Below, in pieces: positions 1 through 6,688 of a DNA stretch of 14,212 bases. Below the pieces are notes generated by a model. It did not search any database. It worked only from the letters and a program-made list of their open reading frames with translations, and was not told the DNA's origin. The DNA is from JANRKF01 sp033763575 (GTDB lineage Bacteria > Pseudomonadota > Alphaproteobacteria > Rickettsiales > SXRF01). Position 1 is the first letter of the stretch, and every line of letters starts with the position of its first letter. The translations under genes were made by a program, and so were the position numbers. The stretch spans positions 1 to 14,212 of the forward strand of contig JANRKF010000017.1 in NCBI GenBank assembly GCA_033763575.1, read 5' to 3'.

Positions 1-215
1 CGCGTCGGTTCGCGCTCCAGCAGCGTCTGGCCGTCGGCGACGATCACATCCGCCTCGGTGACATTGAGCGCGGGCGAATGCACCACCTTGCCGTTTACCT
101 TCACGATGCCCGCTTCGATCCATTGCTCCGCCTCGCGGCGCGAGCACAGCCCGGCGCGGGCGATGCGTTTGGCGAGGCGTTCGCCGGGATGGGCGGAGGC
201 GGTAGGTTTGGTCAT
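1..215 (-). CDS. Pseudouridine synthase, RsuA/RluB-like, N-terminal part (S4 domain)
   Basis: This is the first 71 codons of a gene that runs off the left edge. The start ATG is at 215-213. The visible peptide has the S4 RNA-binding signature near residues 12-45: ERLAKRIARAGLCSRREAE, a short helix, then G-x-V-x-VNG at about 36-43. In this family the S4 domain sits before the catalytic pseudouridine synthase domain, which would lie outside the window. RsuA/RluB/RluF-type enzymes modify one uridine in 16S or 23S rRNA. Its ATG overlaps the stop of the glutamine amidotransferase gene (ATGA at 215-212), so the two are probably translated in a coupled way. The catalytic Asp cannot be seen, so another S4 protein is possible, though the start of the S4 repeat at residue 12 fits RluB/RsuA well. 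Confidence 0.75.
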   Translation of the reverse strand, partial: MTKPTASAHPGERLAKRIARAGLCSRREAEQWIEAGIVKVNGKVVHSPALNVTEADVIVADGQTLLEREPT

Positions 216-931
216 GATTTGCACGCCGCCACAAACGCCTCGAATATCTTCGCGTCCGCCGCGTCCACATGATATTCCGGGTGCCACTGCACCCCTAAAC
301 AAAACGGGTGGGCAGGAAATTCAATTCCCTCAATCACTCCATCGGAGGTCGTCGCGTTCACGATGGCGCCGGGCGCCGGGGTGCCGACGGCCTGGTGGTG
401 GGCGGTATTCACATCCACCCTGTTTTTTCCCACGATTTTATGCAGCAACGTGCCTTCCTTGACACTTACTTCGTGTCCCGGCTCGGTGCGCGGGTTTTTC
501 TGCTCATGCTCCAGCGCGTTTGGAACAGTATCGGGAATATGCTGGATCAGCGTGCCGCCCAGGATCACATTCAATAATTGCTCGCCGCCGCAGATGCCCA
601 GGATCGGTTTTTTCATTTCGACACAGCCTTTGGTGATCGCCCACTCGAATGTGGTGCGGCGCTCTTTCAGCGTGGTTTTTTCGTGCATGGAGCTGTCGCC
701 GTAAAGCGCGGGGCTAACGTCGAACGCGCCGCCGGTAATCATCAGCCCGTCAATCAGCTCGAGATAATGCGGCACCAGCGCCACCTCATGCGGCAGGGGC
801 AGGGGAATGGCCCCCAGGCTGCTCACCGCCGCGCAATAATTTTCCCGCAGCGCATACCATGGCAGCTTCGAGTAAGTCTTTGTTTCCTCGTAATCGAGGG
901 TGATTCCAATAATGGGAAGGCGAGGGGGCAT
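212..931 (-). CDS. Class-I glutamine amidotransferase-like hydrolase, PuuD/peptidase C26 type
   Basis: This 239-residue protein is the usual size for gamma-glutamyl-gamma-aminobutyrate hydrolase-like enzymes. The class-I amidotransferase triad is visible: nucleophile Cys114 in GICGGEQ, and His217 and Glu219 in WHPE. The DGLMITGG motif at 61-68 is also typical of the fold. PuuD-like enzymes cleave gamma-glutamyl amides in polyamine breakdown, but the superfamily is broad and no other polyamine genes are present, so the substrate is open. It has no signal peptide and is presumably cytosolic. I see no clear Shine-Dalgarno upstream of the ATG at 931. It diverges from motA across 55 bases, and its stop overlaps the start of the S4-domain pseudouridine synthase, so the two form an operon. 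Confidence 0.85.
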   Translation of the reverse strand: MPPRLPIIGITLDYEETKTYSKLPWYALRENYCAAVSSLGAIPLPLPHEVALVPHYLELIDGLMITGGAFDVSPALYGDSSMHEKTTLKERRTTFEWAITKGCVEMKKPILGICGGEQLLNVILGGTLIQHIPDTVPNALEHEQKNPRTEPGHEVSVKEGTLLHKIVGKNRVDVNTAHHQAVGTPAPGAIVNATTSDGVIEGIEFPAHPFCLGVQWHPEYHVDAADAKIFEAFVAACKS

Positions 932-986
932 GATCTAATCTGGGGTTATAAGCATTTTTTTAACATATAGCTGCTTTGATGGGAAT
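932..986. promoter_or_regulatory. Divergent promoter region between amidotransferase gene and motA
   Basis: Only 55 bases separate two divergent start codons, so both promoters must lie here or partly inside the coding regions. The segment is AT-rich, with a run of seven T at 955-961 followed by TTAACAT. The latter resembles a CtrA half-site (TTAA) but lacks a second TTAA seven bases away. A GGGA at 981-984 precedes the motA ATG at a spacing that is too short to be a strong ribosome-binding site. I cannot assign -35/-10 boxes with confidence. Confidence 0.35.
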
Positions 987-1823
987 ATGAAAAACGTTTC
1001 CATCGCAACCGTTGCCGGTACCATCTTTGGCTTTCTGCTGATTCTTGGCGCGATTTTGCACGGCACCAATAATTTCTTTTCCTTCGTAAGCCTGGAAGGG
1101 TTCCTGATTGTGATCGGCGGCTCGATCGCCAACGCCTATATGAGCTACAGCGCCACCTCGGTCGAGCAGGCGTTTGTCGCGATGTTCCATATGATGCAGA
1201 AAGCCAAGGCGACGCATGAGGGCCTGAACGCCGAGATCATGCGGCTGATGAAATGGTCCTATATCGTGCAGGCGCGTGGCTTCGTCGGGCTGGAGGACGA
1301 GGTCGGAAGTAAAATCAAGGAGCCGCTCATGAATTACGGCATGAACCTGGTCATCAGCGGCTACAAGCCGGAGGCGGTGCGCAGCATGCTGAACACCGCG
1401 GTCGAATCGGAGTTCGAGCGGCGCATCATGCCGGTGGCGGTGCTGCGCAACATGGCGTCGACTGCCCCGGCCTTTGGCATGGTGGGCACGCTGGTGGGCA
1501 TGGTCATCATGCTGCAGAATATCCAGGGCGATATGACGATGATCGGCACCGGCCTTGCGGTGGCGCTGCTTGCGACATTATACGGCATCATCATGGCGCG
1601 CCTCGTCTGCCTGCCGGCGGCGGACAAGCTGATGCAGAAAGAGGAAATCATGCGTTTCCGCAACTACCTGCTCACCGAAGGGCTGGTGATGCTCTGCGAG
1701 AAACAGACGCCGCATTTCATGCAGGACAAGCTCAACAGCTATCTCGATCCGGAAAATCATTTCAACCTCGATATTCATTTAAAAAAACCGGCGGACGGTA
1801 ACGAGCATAAGGCAAGCGCATGA
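987..1823 (+). CDS. motA: Flagellar stator protein MotA/PomA family
   Basis: This 278-residue membrane protein has the MotA/TolQ/ExbB layout. It has TM1 at about 8-25, TM2 at about 33-52, a long cytoplasmic loop (about 55-155), then TM3 with the conserved TAPAFGMVGTLVGMV block (159-173, Pro161) and TM4 at about 186-208 ending in Pro210. MotA forms the ion channel with MotB and transmits torque to the flagellar rotor through the cytoplasmic loop. The charged stretch around 132-147 (VRSML...ESEFERR) lies where the torque residues of the family are. The PAFGMVGTLVGMV block is closer in appearance to PomA-like than to enterobacterial MotA sequences, but ion type cannot be decided here. The gene overlaps motB by four bases (ATGA at 1820-1823), which indicates translational coupling. 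Confidence 0.9.
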   Translation: MKNVSIATVAGTIFGFLLILGAILHGTNNFFSFVSLEGFLIVIGGSIANAYMSYSATSVEQAFVAMFHMMQKAKATHEGLNAEIMRLMKWSYIVQARGFVGLEDEVGSKIKEPLMNYGMNLVISGYKPEAVRSMLNTAVESEFERRIMPVAVLRNMASTAPAFGMVGTLVGMVIMLQNIQGDMTMIGTGLAVALLATLYGIIMARLVCLPAADKLMQKEEIMRFRNYLLTEGLVMLCEKQTPHFMQDKLNSYLDPENHFNLDIHLKKPADGNEHKASA

Positions 1824-2473
1824 TACCGAAACGCCCGGTGAAGCAGGAAGAAAACGTCGATGCCTGGCTCATGAGCTATGCCGATATGATTACGCTGCTT
1901 TTGTGCTTTTTCATTATTTTCGTGTCGGTCTCCGAGCCGAAGAAAGATAAGATTTCGCAGATCGCCGAAGGCATGGCCGGGAAGTTCGGCATGGTGGCGT
2001 ACAGCACGCCGTTTTTAAGCGCGGTGAAGGCGCTGCAGGCGACGGTGGAGGAAAACCAGCTTTATAAGGACGTGGCGGTGGAGGGGACGTCTAAATCGCT
2101 TTCCATGGAGCTGGCCACGCACCGTTTCTTTAAATCCGGCGGGGCCGAGATCGACGAGGCGACGATGCCGGTGCTGCAGCAGATGATCGGGGTACTCACG
2201 AAGGGTGAGCTGGCGCAATACAGCATCAGCATCGAATCGCACACGTCCGACGCGCTGCCGCAATCCGGCCTGTATAAGAACAATTGGGAGCTTTCCTCGG
2301 TGCGGGCGGCCAAGCTCGCCGAGTATTTCATCCGCAACGGTGTGCCGGCGGCGAAGATCCGCGCCGTGGGGTATAGCGATTCTCGCCCGAAAGTGCCGAA
2401 CCTCGATGCCCGCGGCAATCCCATCGAGGAAAACCGCCAGCGCAACCAGCGGGTGACGGTGCGGTTGGAGTAG
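1820..2473 (+). CDS. motB: Flagellar stator protein MotB/PomB family
   Basis: This 217-residue protein has a short basic N-terminus, one TM segment (about 23-38) containing the channel aspartate Asp22 in SYADMITLLLCFF, and a C-terminal OmpA-like peptidoglycan-binding domain (about 95-217). The latter shows NNWELSSVRA at 154-163, GYSDSRP at 184-190 and NRQRNQRV at 205-212. MotB anchors the stator to peptidoglycan and carries the ion-binding Asp. It is shorter than E. coli MotB (308) or Vibrio PomB (about 315), mainly because the linker between TM and OmpA domain is short. No other flagellar genes lie next to the pair, so the stator operon stands apart from the main flagellar cluster. OmpA/ExbD-type proteins share parts of this layout, but the pairing with motA makes MotB clear. 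Confidence 0.9.
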   Translation: MIPKRPVKQEENVDAWLMSYADMITLLLCFFIIFVSVSEPKKDKISQIAEGMAGKFGMVAYSTPFLSAVKALQATVEENQLYKDVAVEGTSKSLSMELATHRFFKSGGAEIDEATMPVLQQMIGVLTKGELAQYSISIESHTSDALPQSGLYKNNWELSSVRAAKLAEYFIRNGVPAAKIRAVGYSDSRPKVPNLDARGNPIEENRQRNQRVTVRLE

Positions 2474-2477
2474 AGCA

Positions 2478-2506
2478 TTGACACGTGTAACGTTATATGT
2501 TACAGT
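2478..2506 (+). promoter_or_regulatory. higBA promoter with internal inverted-repeat operator
   Basis: A perfect -35 box TTGACA lies at 2478-2483, followed by a 17-base spacer and a -10-like TACAGT at 2501-2506 (4 of 6). Between and over the boxes is the inverted repeat TGTAAC-N7-GTTACA (2486-2504). HigA antitoxins are known to bind palindromes over their own promoter, so this is the likely autoregulatory operator. The inferred transcription start, about seven bases past the -10 box, falls essentially on the toxin ATG at 2512. Confidence 0.65.
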
Positions 2507-2511
2507 GCTGC

Positions 2512-2790
2512 ATGATCTTGGATTTTCGAGATAAGCGGCTGGAGGGGTTTTTTAAGTTAGGAAAGACTAAAGGCCTGAATCGGGCCCATCTCAAAAAATT
2601 GCGATTTATACTTGCTGCGCTTGATGAGGCCTCAGGCCCTGACGATTTGCAGATGCCGGGGTTTCGGCTCCACCCTCTCGTCGGTAACCTGAAGGGATAT
2701 TGGGCGATAACGGTTGCGGCCAACTGGCGCGTTATTTTCCAGTTTAAGGGCAATGATGTGCAATACGTAGATTTGGTAGATTATCATTAG
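2512..2790 (+). CDS. higB: HigB-like toxin (RelE/ParE superfamily mRNA interferase)
   Basis: From the ATG at 2512 the protein has 92 residues, the usual HigB size. It shows the family pattern MI-x-DFRDKRLEGFF at the start, RAHLKKLRFILAALDEA in the middle helices, and LVGNLKGYWAITVAANWRVIFQF followed by VDLVDYH at the C-terminus. HigB toxins cleave mRNA at the ribosome and are neutralised by HigA. An in-frame ATG at 2497 would add five residues, but it lies inside the operator and promoter, so 2512 is preferred. No Shine-Dalgarno precedes 2512, and the promoter suggests a leaderless or near-leaderless message. The stop TAG at 2788-2790 overlaps the ribosome-binding site of higA. Order toxin-then-antitoxin is typical of higBA. 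Confidence 0.88.
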   Translation: MILDFRDKRLEGFFKLGKTKGLNRAHLKKLRFILAALDEASGPDDLQMPGFRLHPLVGNLKGYWAITVAANWRVIFQFKGNDVQYVDLVDYH

Positions 2791-2798
2791 GAGGAAAT

Positions 2799-3098
2799 AT
2801 GATGTATAACCCGCCCCATCCGGGGGAAATGGTTTTAGAAGAATGCATTAAGCCGCTGGGACTGACGATTACGGCAGCGGCAAGCTCACTTGGCGTCAGC
2901 CGCAAAACATTGTCGGAGTTAGTGAATGGCAAGTTCGGCGTATCGGCGGATATGGCGCTGCGTCTTTCCAAGGTATTTGGTGGCTCTGCCGAGATTTGGC
3001 TACGCCTGCAATCCAAGCATGACCTTTGGGAAGCCACGCAGCGCATGAAAAAATGGAAACCCAAAACGAGTTATATCGGCCAGGAAGCGCGAGTTTAG
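2799..3098 (+). CDS. higA: HigA-like antitoxin, XRE-type DNA-binding protein
   Basis: This 99-residue protein begins with the HigA hallmark NPPHPGEMVLEECIKPLGLTIT, then a helix-turn-helix at about 25-52 (AAASSLGVSRKTLSELVNGK), and the conserved ADMALRLSKVFGGSAEIWLRLQSKHDLW segment. It binds HigB and represses the operon, presumably through the inverted repeat at 2486-2504. A strong AGGAGG at 2789-2794 precedes two tandem ATGs, at 2799 and 2802. The second gives the better spacing (seven bases), so the true start may be one codon later. The contrast between this site and the absent site of higB suggests that antitoxin is made in excess. Confidence 0.92.
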   Translation: MMYNPPHPGEMVLEECIKPLGLTITAAASSLGVSRKTLSELVNGKFGVSADMALRLSKVFGGSAEIWLRLQSKHDLWEATQRMKKWKPKTSYIGQEARV

Positions 3099-3130
3099 CG
3101 CCCTAAAGTCGCCATCAGTTCCGCCTATAA

Positions 3131-3216
3131 TGTCACCCCGCATTTATTGCGGGGTCTGGAGCCATTGGTTAGAGCAGTGGGTTAGGCTCTGGATCCCCGC
3201 CTTCGCGGGGATGACG
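3131..3216. repeat. Paired-hairpin intergenic repeat between convergent higA and thyX
   Basis: Two hairpins face each other. The first is CCCCGC / GCGGGG at 3136-3141 and 3149-3154. The second is ATCCCCGC / GCGGGGAT at 3193-3200 and 3205-3212 with a four-base loop. Each is flanked by a related sequence in opposite orientation: TGTCACCCC and GGTCTGGAGCC on the left, and the inverse GGCTCTGGATCCCC and GGGGATGACG on the right. The GGATCCCCGCC-type half is a motif I recognise from dispersed repeats in many Gram-negative genomes. Its site between two convergent genes suggests it also works as a bidirectional terminator, although there is no long T run. Confidence 0.6.
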
Positions 3217-3223
3217 TGGAATG

Positions 3224-4156
3224 TTATTTCCCCAGCACGTCCATCAGCTCGGAATATTCCCGTTTGCTCATGCCGGAATTTTCCTGCGTGGGATTTTTTC
3301 CAGCAAGCATTTGCTTCACCACTTCGAGGCCTTTGGCGGAGAGCTGCGTGCCGCCGACACGGTAATCCATAAACGCCTGGGTGGTGATCGGCACCCAGGC
3401 TTTGAGCGCTTCCAGCATCACCTCCGCATAGGCGCGGATTTCATATTGGGCGTGGGAATCGGCACGAAGCGATAAGAAATGCATCAAATTATGCAAATCG
3501 ATTTTCCAATACCACTGGGTGTAGAAATTCACCGGCAGGTTCATCCGCGCCAGTTCGCGGGCGAGGCCGGGCTTGCTCTCGTCGAACACATTGCCCGCCT
3601 CGTCGCAATTCATCATCTCTTCGTAATGCGCGTAAGCATTCACCGAATCGGCTTTCAAAATTTCCAGCACGCGCTCTGCCTCGGCACCTTCCAGCACATC
3701 GCCGCGGCCCTGGCGATTGCTTTGCGATTGCGCCGCCAGATGTTCCGGGGCCGGAATATAAAATTCCTTATCCATAATCGAATAGCGCCCGGAATATTCA
3801 TTCACGTTCGCCGTGCGGTGGCGGATCCATTGGCGGGCGATGAAAATCGGCAGCTTGATATGGAATTTGATCTCGCACATTTCAAACGGCGTGGTGTGGC
3901 GGTGGCGGAGCAGGTAATTAATCAGCCCGGCATCCTCGTTCACTTTCTTCGTGCCAGCGCCATAGGATACGCGTGCGGCCTGCACAATCGCGGAATCCGT
4001 GCCCATATAATCGATCACCCGCACAAACCCGTGGTCGAGCACCGGCATGGCCTTGTAAAGCATCGCCTCCAGCCCCGGTGACACATCGCGGATGGTGGAG
4101 CGTTTCTGATCGCGTTGTTGTTCGATTTCAGCTTGTTGTAAGGAATTTAAGGCCAT
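3224..4156 (-). CDS. thyX: Flavin-dependent thymidylate synthase ThyX
   Basis: This 310-residue protein makes dTMP from dUMP, using FAD, NADPH and methylenetetrahydrofolate. The ThyX motif RHRTANVNEYSGRYS lies at 112-126, matching the family signature RHR-x7-8-S with its flavin-contacting arginines. The second half carries the other conserved stretch, ARMNLPVNFYTQWYWKIDLHNLMHFLSLR at about 203-231, followed by AQYEIRAYAE (237-245). These supply the dUMP-binding arginines. The first 25 residues are a charged extension. The start at 4156 has no obvious Shine-Dalgarno. It converges on higA across the paired-hairpin repeat and diverges from the ssrA gene. ThyX instead of ThyA is common in alphaproteobacteria. 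Confidence 0.95.
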   Translation of the reverse strand: MALNSLQQAEIEQQRDQKRSTIRDVSPGLEAMLYKAMPVLDHGFVRVIDYMGTDSAIVQAARVSYGAGTKKVNEDAGLINYLLRHRHTTPFEMCEIKFHIKLPIFIARQWIRHRTANVNEYSGRYSIMDKEFYIPAPEHLAAQSQSNRQGRGDVLEGAEAERVLEILKADSVNAYAHYEEMMNCDEAGNVFDESKPGLARELARMNLPVNFYTQWYWKIDLHNLMHFLSLRADSHAQYEIRAYAEVMLEALKAWVPITTQAFMDYRVGGTQLSAKGLEVVKQMLAGKNPTQENSGMSKREYSELMDVLGK

Positions 4157-4162
4157 AAATGA

Positions 4163-4260
4163 GGGTCTTTGGTTGTTAGTCTTTAGTCTTTAGTAATTAC
4201 AGGTTTACCCATAAAGTAAATCAAAATTTCCAACGACTAAAGACCAAAGACGAAAGACCC
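4163..4260. repeat. Long imperfect inverted repeat between thyX and ssrA
   Basis: Arms at about 4163-4191 and 4232-4260 are inverted copies that match over most of 29 bases. Both begin GGGTCTTT when read inward and share GTCTTTAGTC further in, around an AT-rich loop of about 40 bases. The arms are built from short GTCTTT(A/G)-type units, which also form tandem repeats within the left arm. The repeat lies upstream of thyX and just before the predicted ssrA promoter. It may be a small mobile palindromic element or may affect thyX expression; the sequence does not decide. Confidence 0.55.
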
Positions 4261-4262
4261 CC

Positions 4263-4291
4263 TTTCCAAACCCCCAAAAATGCCCTATAGT
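4263..4291 (+). promoter_or_regulatory. Predicted ssrA promoter
   Basis: TTTCCA (4263-4268, 4 of 6 to the -35 consensus) and TATAGT (4286-4291, 5 of 6 to the -10 consensus) are separated by 17 bases. Transcription would start near 4298, where a small hairpin GTCACC / GGTGAC (4298-4303, 4306-4311) begins the predicted precursor RNA. The placement just before the acceptor piece of tmRNA supports the call. Confidence 0.55.
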
Positions 4292-4297
4292 AATAAA

Positions 4298-4695
4298 GTC
4301 ACCTCGGTGACTATGGCGATAAACGCAGCTCAGAATAGACGTATTGGACCCGGGGGCAGAACCCGGCGCCTCCACCTAAGTTCGCAGTTAACGAGCGAAG
4401 CGAGTGTTACGAGAACTTAGCCCTCCGAAGCCTTGGCGAAGGATGGGCTGGTAACGCGGGCAGCGAATTTTGGCGGGGGCGAATCAGGCTCGACAAGCGT
4501 AATAAAGGTGTTGTTTTTGCTCGTGATGATACTGGCGTAACCAGGTCACAATCATAAATGCTAACGATAACGTTGCATTTGTTGCGGCTAACGACAACGC
4601 AGTCGTAGCTGTTCGCGCTGCTGCCTAACGGCACACGCGGGCACTAGCTCGTAACACGGCCATTGGAACGGGTGCCGGGTAACAGAAACCCGTTC
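4298..4695 (+). ncRNA. ssrA: Circularly permuted two-piece tmRNA (ssrA)
   Basis: tmRNA rescues stalled ribosomes and tags nascent proteins. Here the acceptor piece comes first: a T-arm-like hairpin CCGGG-N7-CCCGG and an acceptor strand CGCCTCC-A-CC end at 4376. The coding piece starts downstream with GGGGGCG (4475-4481), whose seven bases pair with CGCCTCC (one G-U). CAA-CGT in the coding piece (about 4494-4500) can pair with ACG-TTG of the acceptor piece, as expected for helix P2. The tag frame is 4560-4625 with stop TAA at 4626-4628, reading ANDNVAFVA then ANDNAVVAVRAAA, with A at -4 of the resume codon. A spacer of about 98 bases (4377-4474) would be removed. A GAACGGG / CCCGTTC pair at 4666-4695 closes the 3' end, abutting the macB stop. 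The ends of both mature pieces are approximate. Permuted ssrA is characteristic of alphaproteobacteria. Confidence 0.88.
4376..4420. repeat. Palindrome in the tmRNA intervening spacer
   Basis: CTAAGTTC (4376-4383) and GAACTTAG (4413-4420) form a perfect 8-bp stem around a loop containing GAGCGAAGCGAG. It begins at the end of the acceptor piece, so it may guide processing of the precursor, or it may be an interspersed palindromic element lodged in the disposable spacer. Confidence 0.5.
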
Positions 4696-4697
4696 TA

Positions 4698-5921
4698 CTA
4701 TCCCACGCGCAGCGCTTCAATCGGTTGCAGCTTGGCGGCTTTATAGGCCGGGTAGATGCCGCTCGCGATACCGACGCCGGAAGCCACCGCCAGCGATATC
4801 ATCACCGACCACAGGCTGTAATAGACCGGCACGTCCAGGTAGCGTTCGGCCATGAATCCCAGCCCGAATCCCAGCAGTAATCCGAGGATGCTGCCGACGA
4901 AGGCAATGAAGATCGCTTCCAGCAGGAATTGTGCGAGAATAACGCGTTCGCTGGCGCCGATGGCTTTCCTGATGCCGATTTCCCGCGTGCGTTCCGATAC
5001 GGTGACCAGCATGATGTTCATGATTCCGATGCCGCCGACCACCAGCGAGATGGAAGCGATGGAGGCGAGCAGGATCGACATGGATTTGGTGGTGTCGGTG
5101 GCGGCTTTGGTGATGGATGAGAGATTGGTGATGGTGAAGTTGTCGGCCTGGGTGCTTTTGAGCCTGAAGCGCTTGCGCAAGGTGTCGCGAATTTCTTCGG
5201 TGGCTTTTGACATGTAATGTTTCGATACGGCCTGCACGGTCAACGTCTGCACGACGCCCTGCCAGTAGGTGAAGCCCCACAGCTTGGCCTGCGCGGTGGT
5301 GATGGGGATAAAAATCACATTGTCCTGGTCGCGGCCGTCGATGGATTGGCCCTTGGCTTTGAGCGTGCCGATGACGCGGAAGCTGATGGAGTTGATCTGG
5401 ATGCTGCTGCCCACCGCCTCGCGGCCGCCGAATAATTTATCCGCCACGGTGCTGCCCACCACCACCACGCGCTCGCCTTTTTTGACATCCTCATTGCTGT
5501 AGCCGATGCCGCTTTGCATCTCCCAGCCGCGGATTTTGACGCCGGCTTCGGTGGTGCCGATCACGCCCGTGCTCCAGTTGCCGAAAGAGGAGCGCACCTG
5601 GAAGGTCCGGTATTCGGTGAAGGCCGCCGCATAGCCGACCGAAGGAAGCTGTGAGAGGATGGCGGCGTCGCGGATGGAGAAGCTCGAATAGCTTGAGCTT
5701 TGCAGGCCTTTGGCGTTGGTGGCTCCGGGCGTGATGATGAGCAGGTTGGTGCCGAGCTGCTTGATGGCCTTTTCCACCTGCCGGCTGCTGCCGGTGCCGA
5801 TCGCGATCATGAGCACGACCGAGCCGACGCCGATCACGATGCCGAGCATGGCGAGGAAAGTGCGCAGGCGGCTGGCGGAAATCGAAACCCATGATTCGCG
5901 GATGAGGGCGCTGGCTAACAT
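4698..5921 (-). CDS. macB: ABC transporter permease, MacB-like
   Basis: This 407-residue membrane subunit has the MacB layout. TM1 is at about 22-43 (LAMLGIVIGVGSVVLMIAIG) and a periplasmic MacB core domain at about 45-280. The FtsX-type block has TM2 at about 282-306, the coupling segment ERTREIGIRKAIGA at 310-323, TM3 at about 331-357 and TM4 at about 368-392. Unlike E. coli MacB, the ATPase is a separate gene just upstream. With the MacA-like adaptor and TolC-like channel encoded in the same operon, it should form a tripartite pump that exports antibiotics, peptides or other periplasmic substrates; the substrate cannot be read. The ATG at 5921 follows GAAGGA with a five-base gap. Both the start region and this ribosome-binding site come from a 71-bp duplication/insertion (5890-5995). 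Confidence 0.88.
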   Translation of the reverse strand: MLASALIRESWVSISASRLRTFLAMLGIVIGVGSVVLMIAIGTGSSRQVEKAIKQLGTNLLIITPGATNAKGLQSSSYSSFSIRDAAILSQLPSVGYAAAFTEYRTFQVRSSFGNWSTGVIGTTEAGVKIRGWEMQSGIGYSNEDVKKGERVVVVGSTVADKLFGGREAVGSSIQINSISFRVIGTLKAKGQSIDGRDQDNVIFIPITTAQAKLWGFTYWQGVVQTLTVQAVSKHYMSKATEEIRDTLRKRFRLKSTQADNFTITNLSSITKAATDTTKSMSILLASIASISLVVGGIGIMNIMLVTVSERTREIGIRKAIGASERVILAQFLLEAIFIAFVGSILGLLLGFGLGFMAERYLDVPVYYSLWSVMISLAVASGVGIASGIYPAYKAAKLQPIEALRVG

Positions 5922-5993
5922 ATCGGTCCTTCAGCTCCCCCCTCAAGGGGGGAGTTAAAGCATGATTCGCGGATGAGGGCGCTGGCTAGCATA

Positions 5994-5995
<2 letters not shown>
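5890..5995. repeat. 35-bp direct repeat flanking a hairpin insert at the permease start
   Basis: Positions 5890-5924 and 5961-5995 are copies of one 35-bp sequence with a single difference (5918 versus 5989). Both encode the first ten or so codons of the permease. Between them lie 36 bases with an 8-bp perfect hairpin CTCCCCCC-TCAA-GGGGGGAG (5935-5954). Without one 71-bp unit the ATPase stop TGA (5996-5994) would be one base from a permease ATG (5992-5990). The present copy of that ATG opens a 25-codon frame ending TAG at 5917-5915, overlapping the real permease start at 5921. The insert also brings the GAAGGA ribosome-binding site. Confidence 0.85.
5915..5992 (-). pseudogene. Truncated duplicate of the permease 5' end (25-codon leader frame)
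   Basis: The frame opens with MLASALIRES, identical to the permease N-terminus, then runs into insert sequence (CFNSPLEGGAEGPIC) and stops just past the permease ATG. It follows the ATPase stop by one base, so ribosomes finishing the ATPase gene could re-initiate here and then again at the permease start. It is a remnant of the original 5' end rather than a functional protein gene. Confidence 0.6.
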
Positions 5996-6686
<691 letters not shown>

Positions 6687-6688
6687 CG

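Noticed and set aside
3130..3372. Small plus-strand frame containing WIPAFAGMT
   Set aside because: This peptide is a frequent translation of the GGATCCCCGCC-type dispersed repeat; the remainder is antisense to thyX.
3479..4081. Open frame of 200 codons on the plus strand, opposite thyX
   Set aside because: It is antisense to a clear ThyX; it has no start signal and no family resemblance.
4407..4634. Minus-strand frame of 75 codons within the ssrA region
   Set aside because: It is antisense to the tmRNA coding piece; RNA features explain the sequence.
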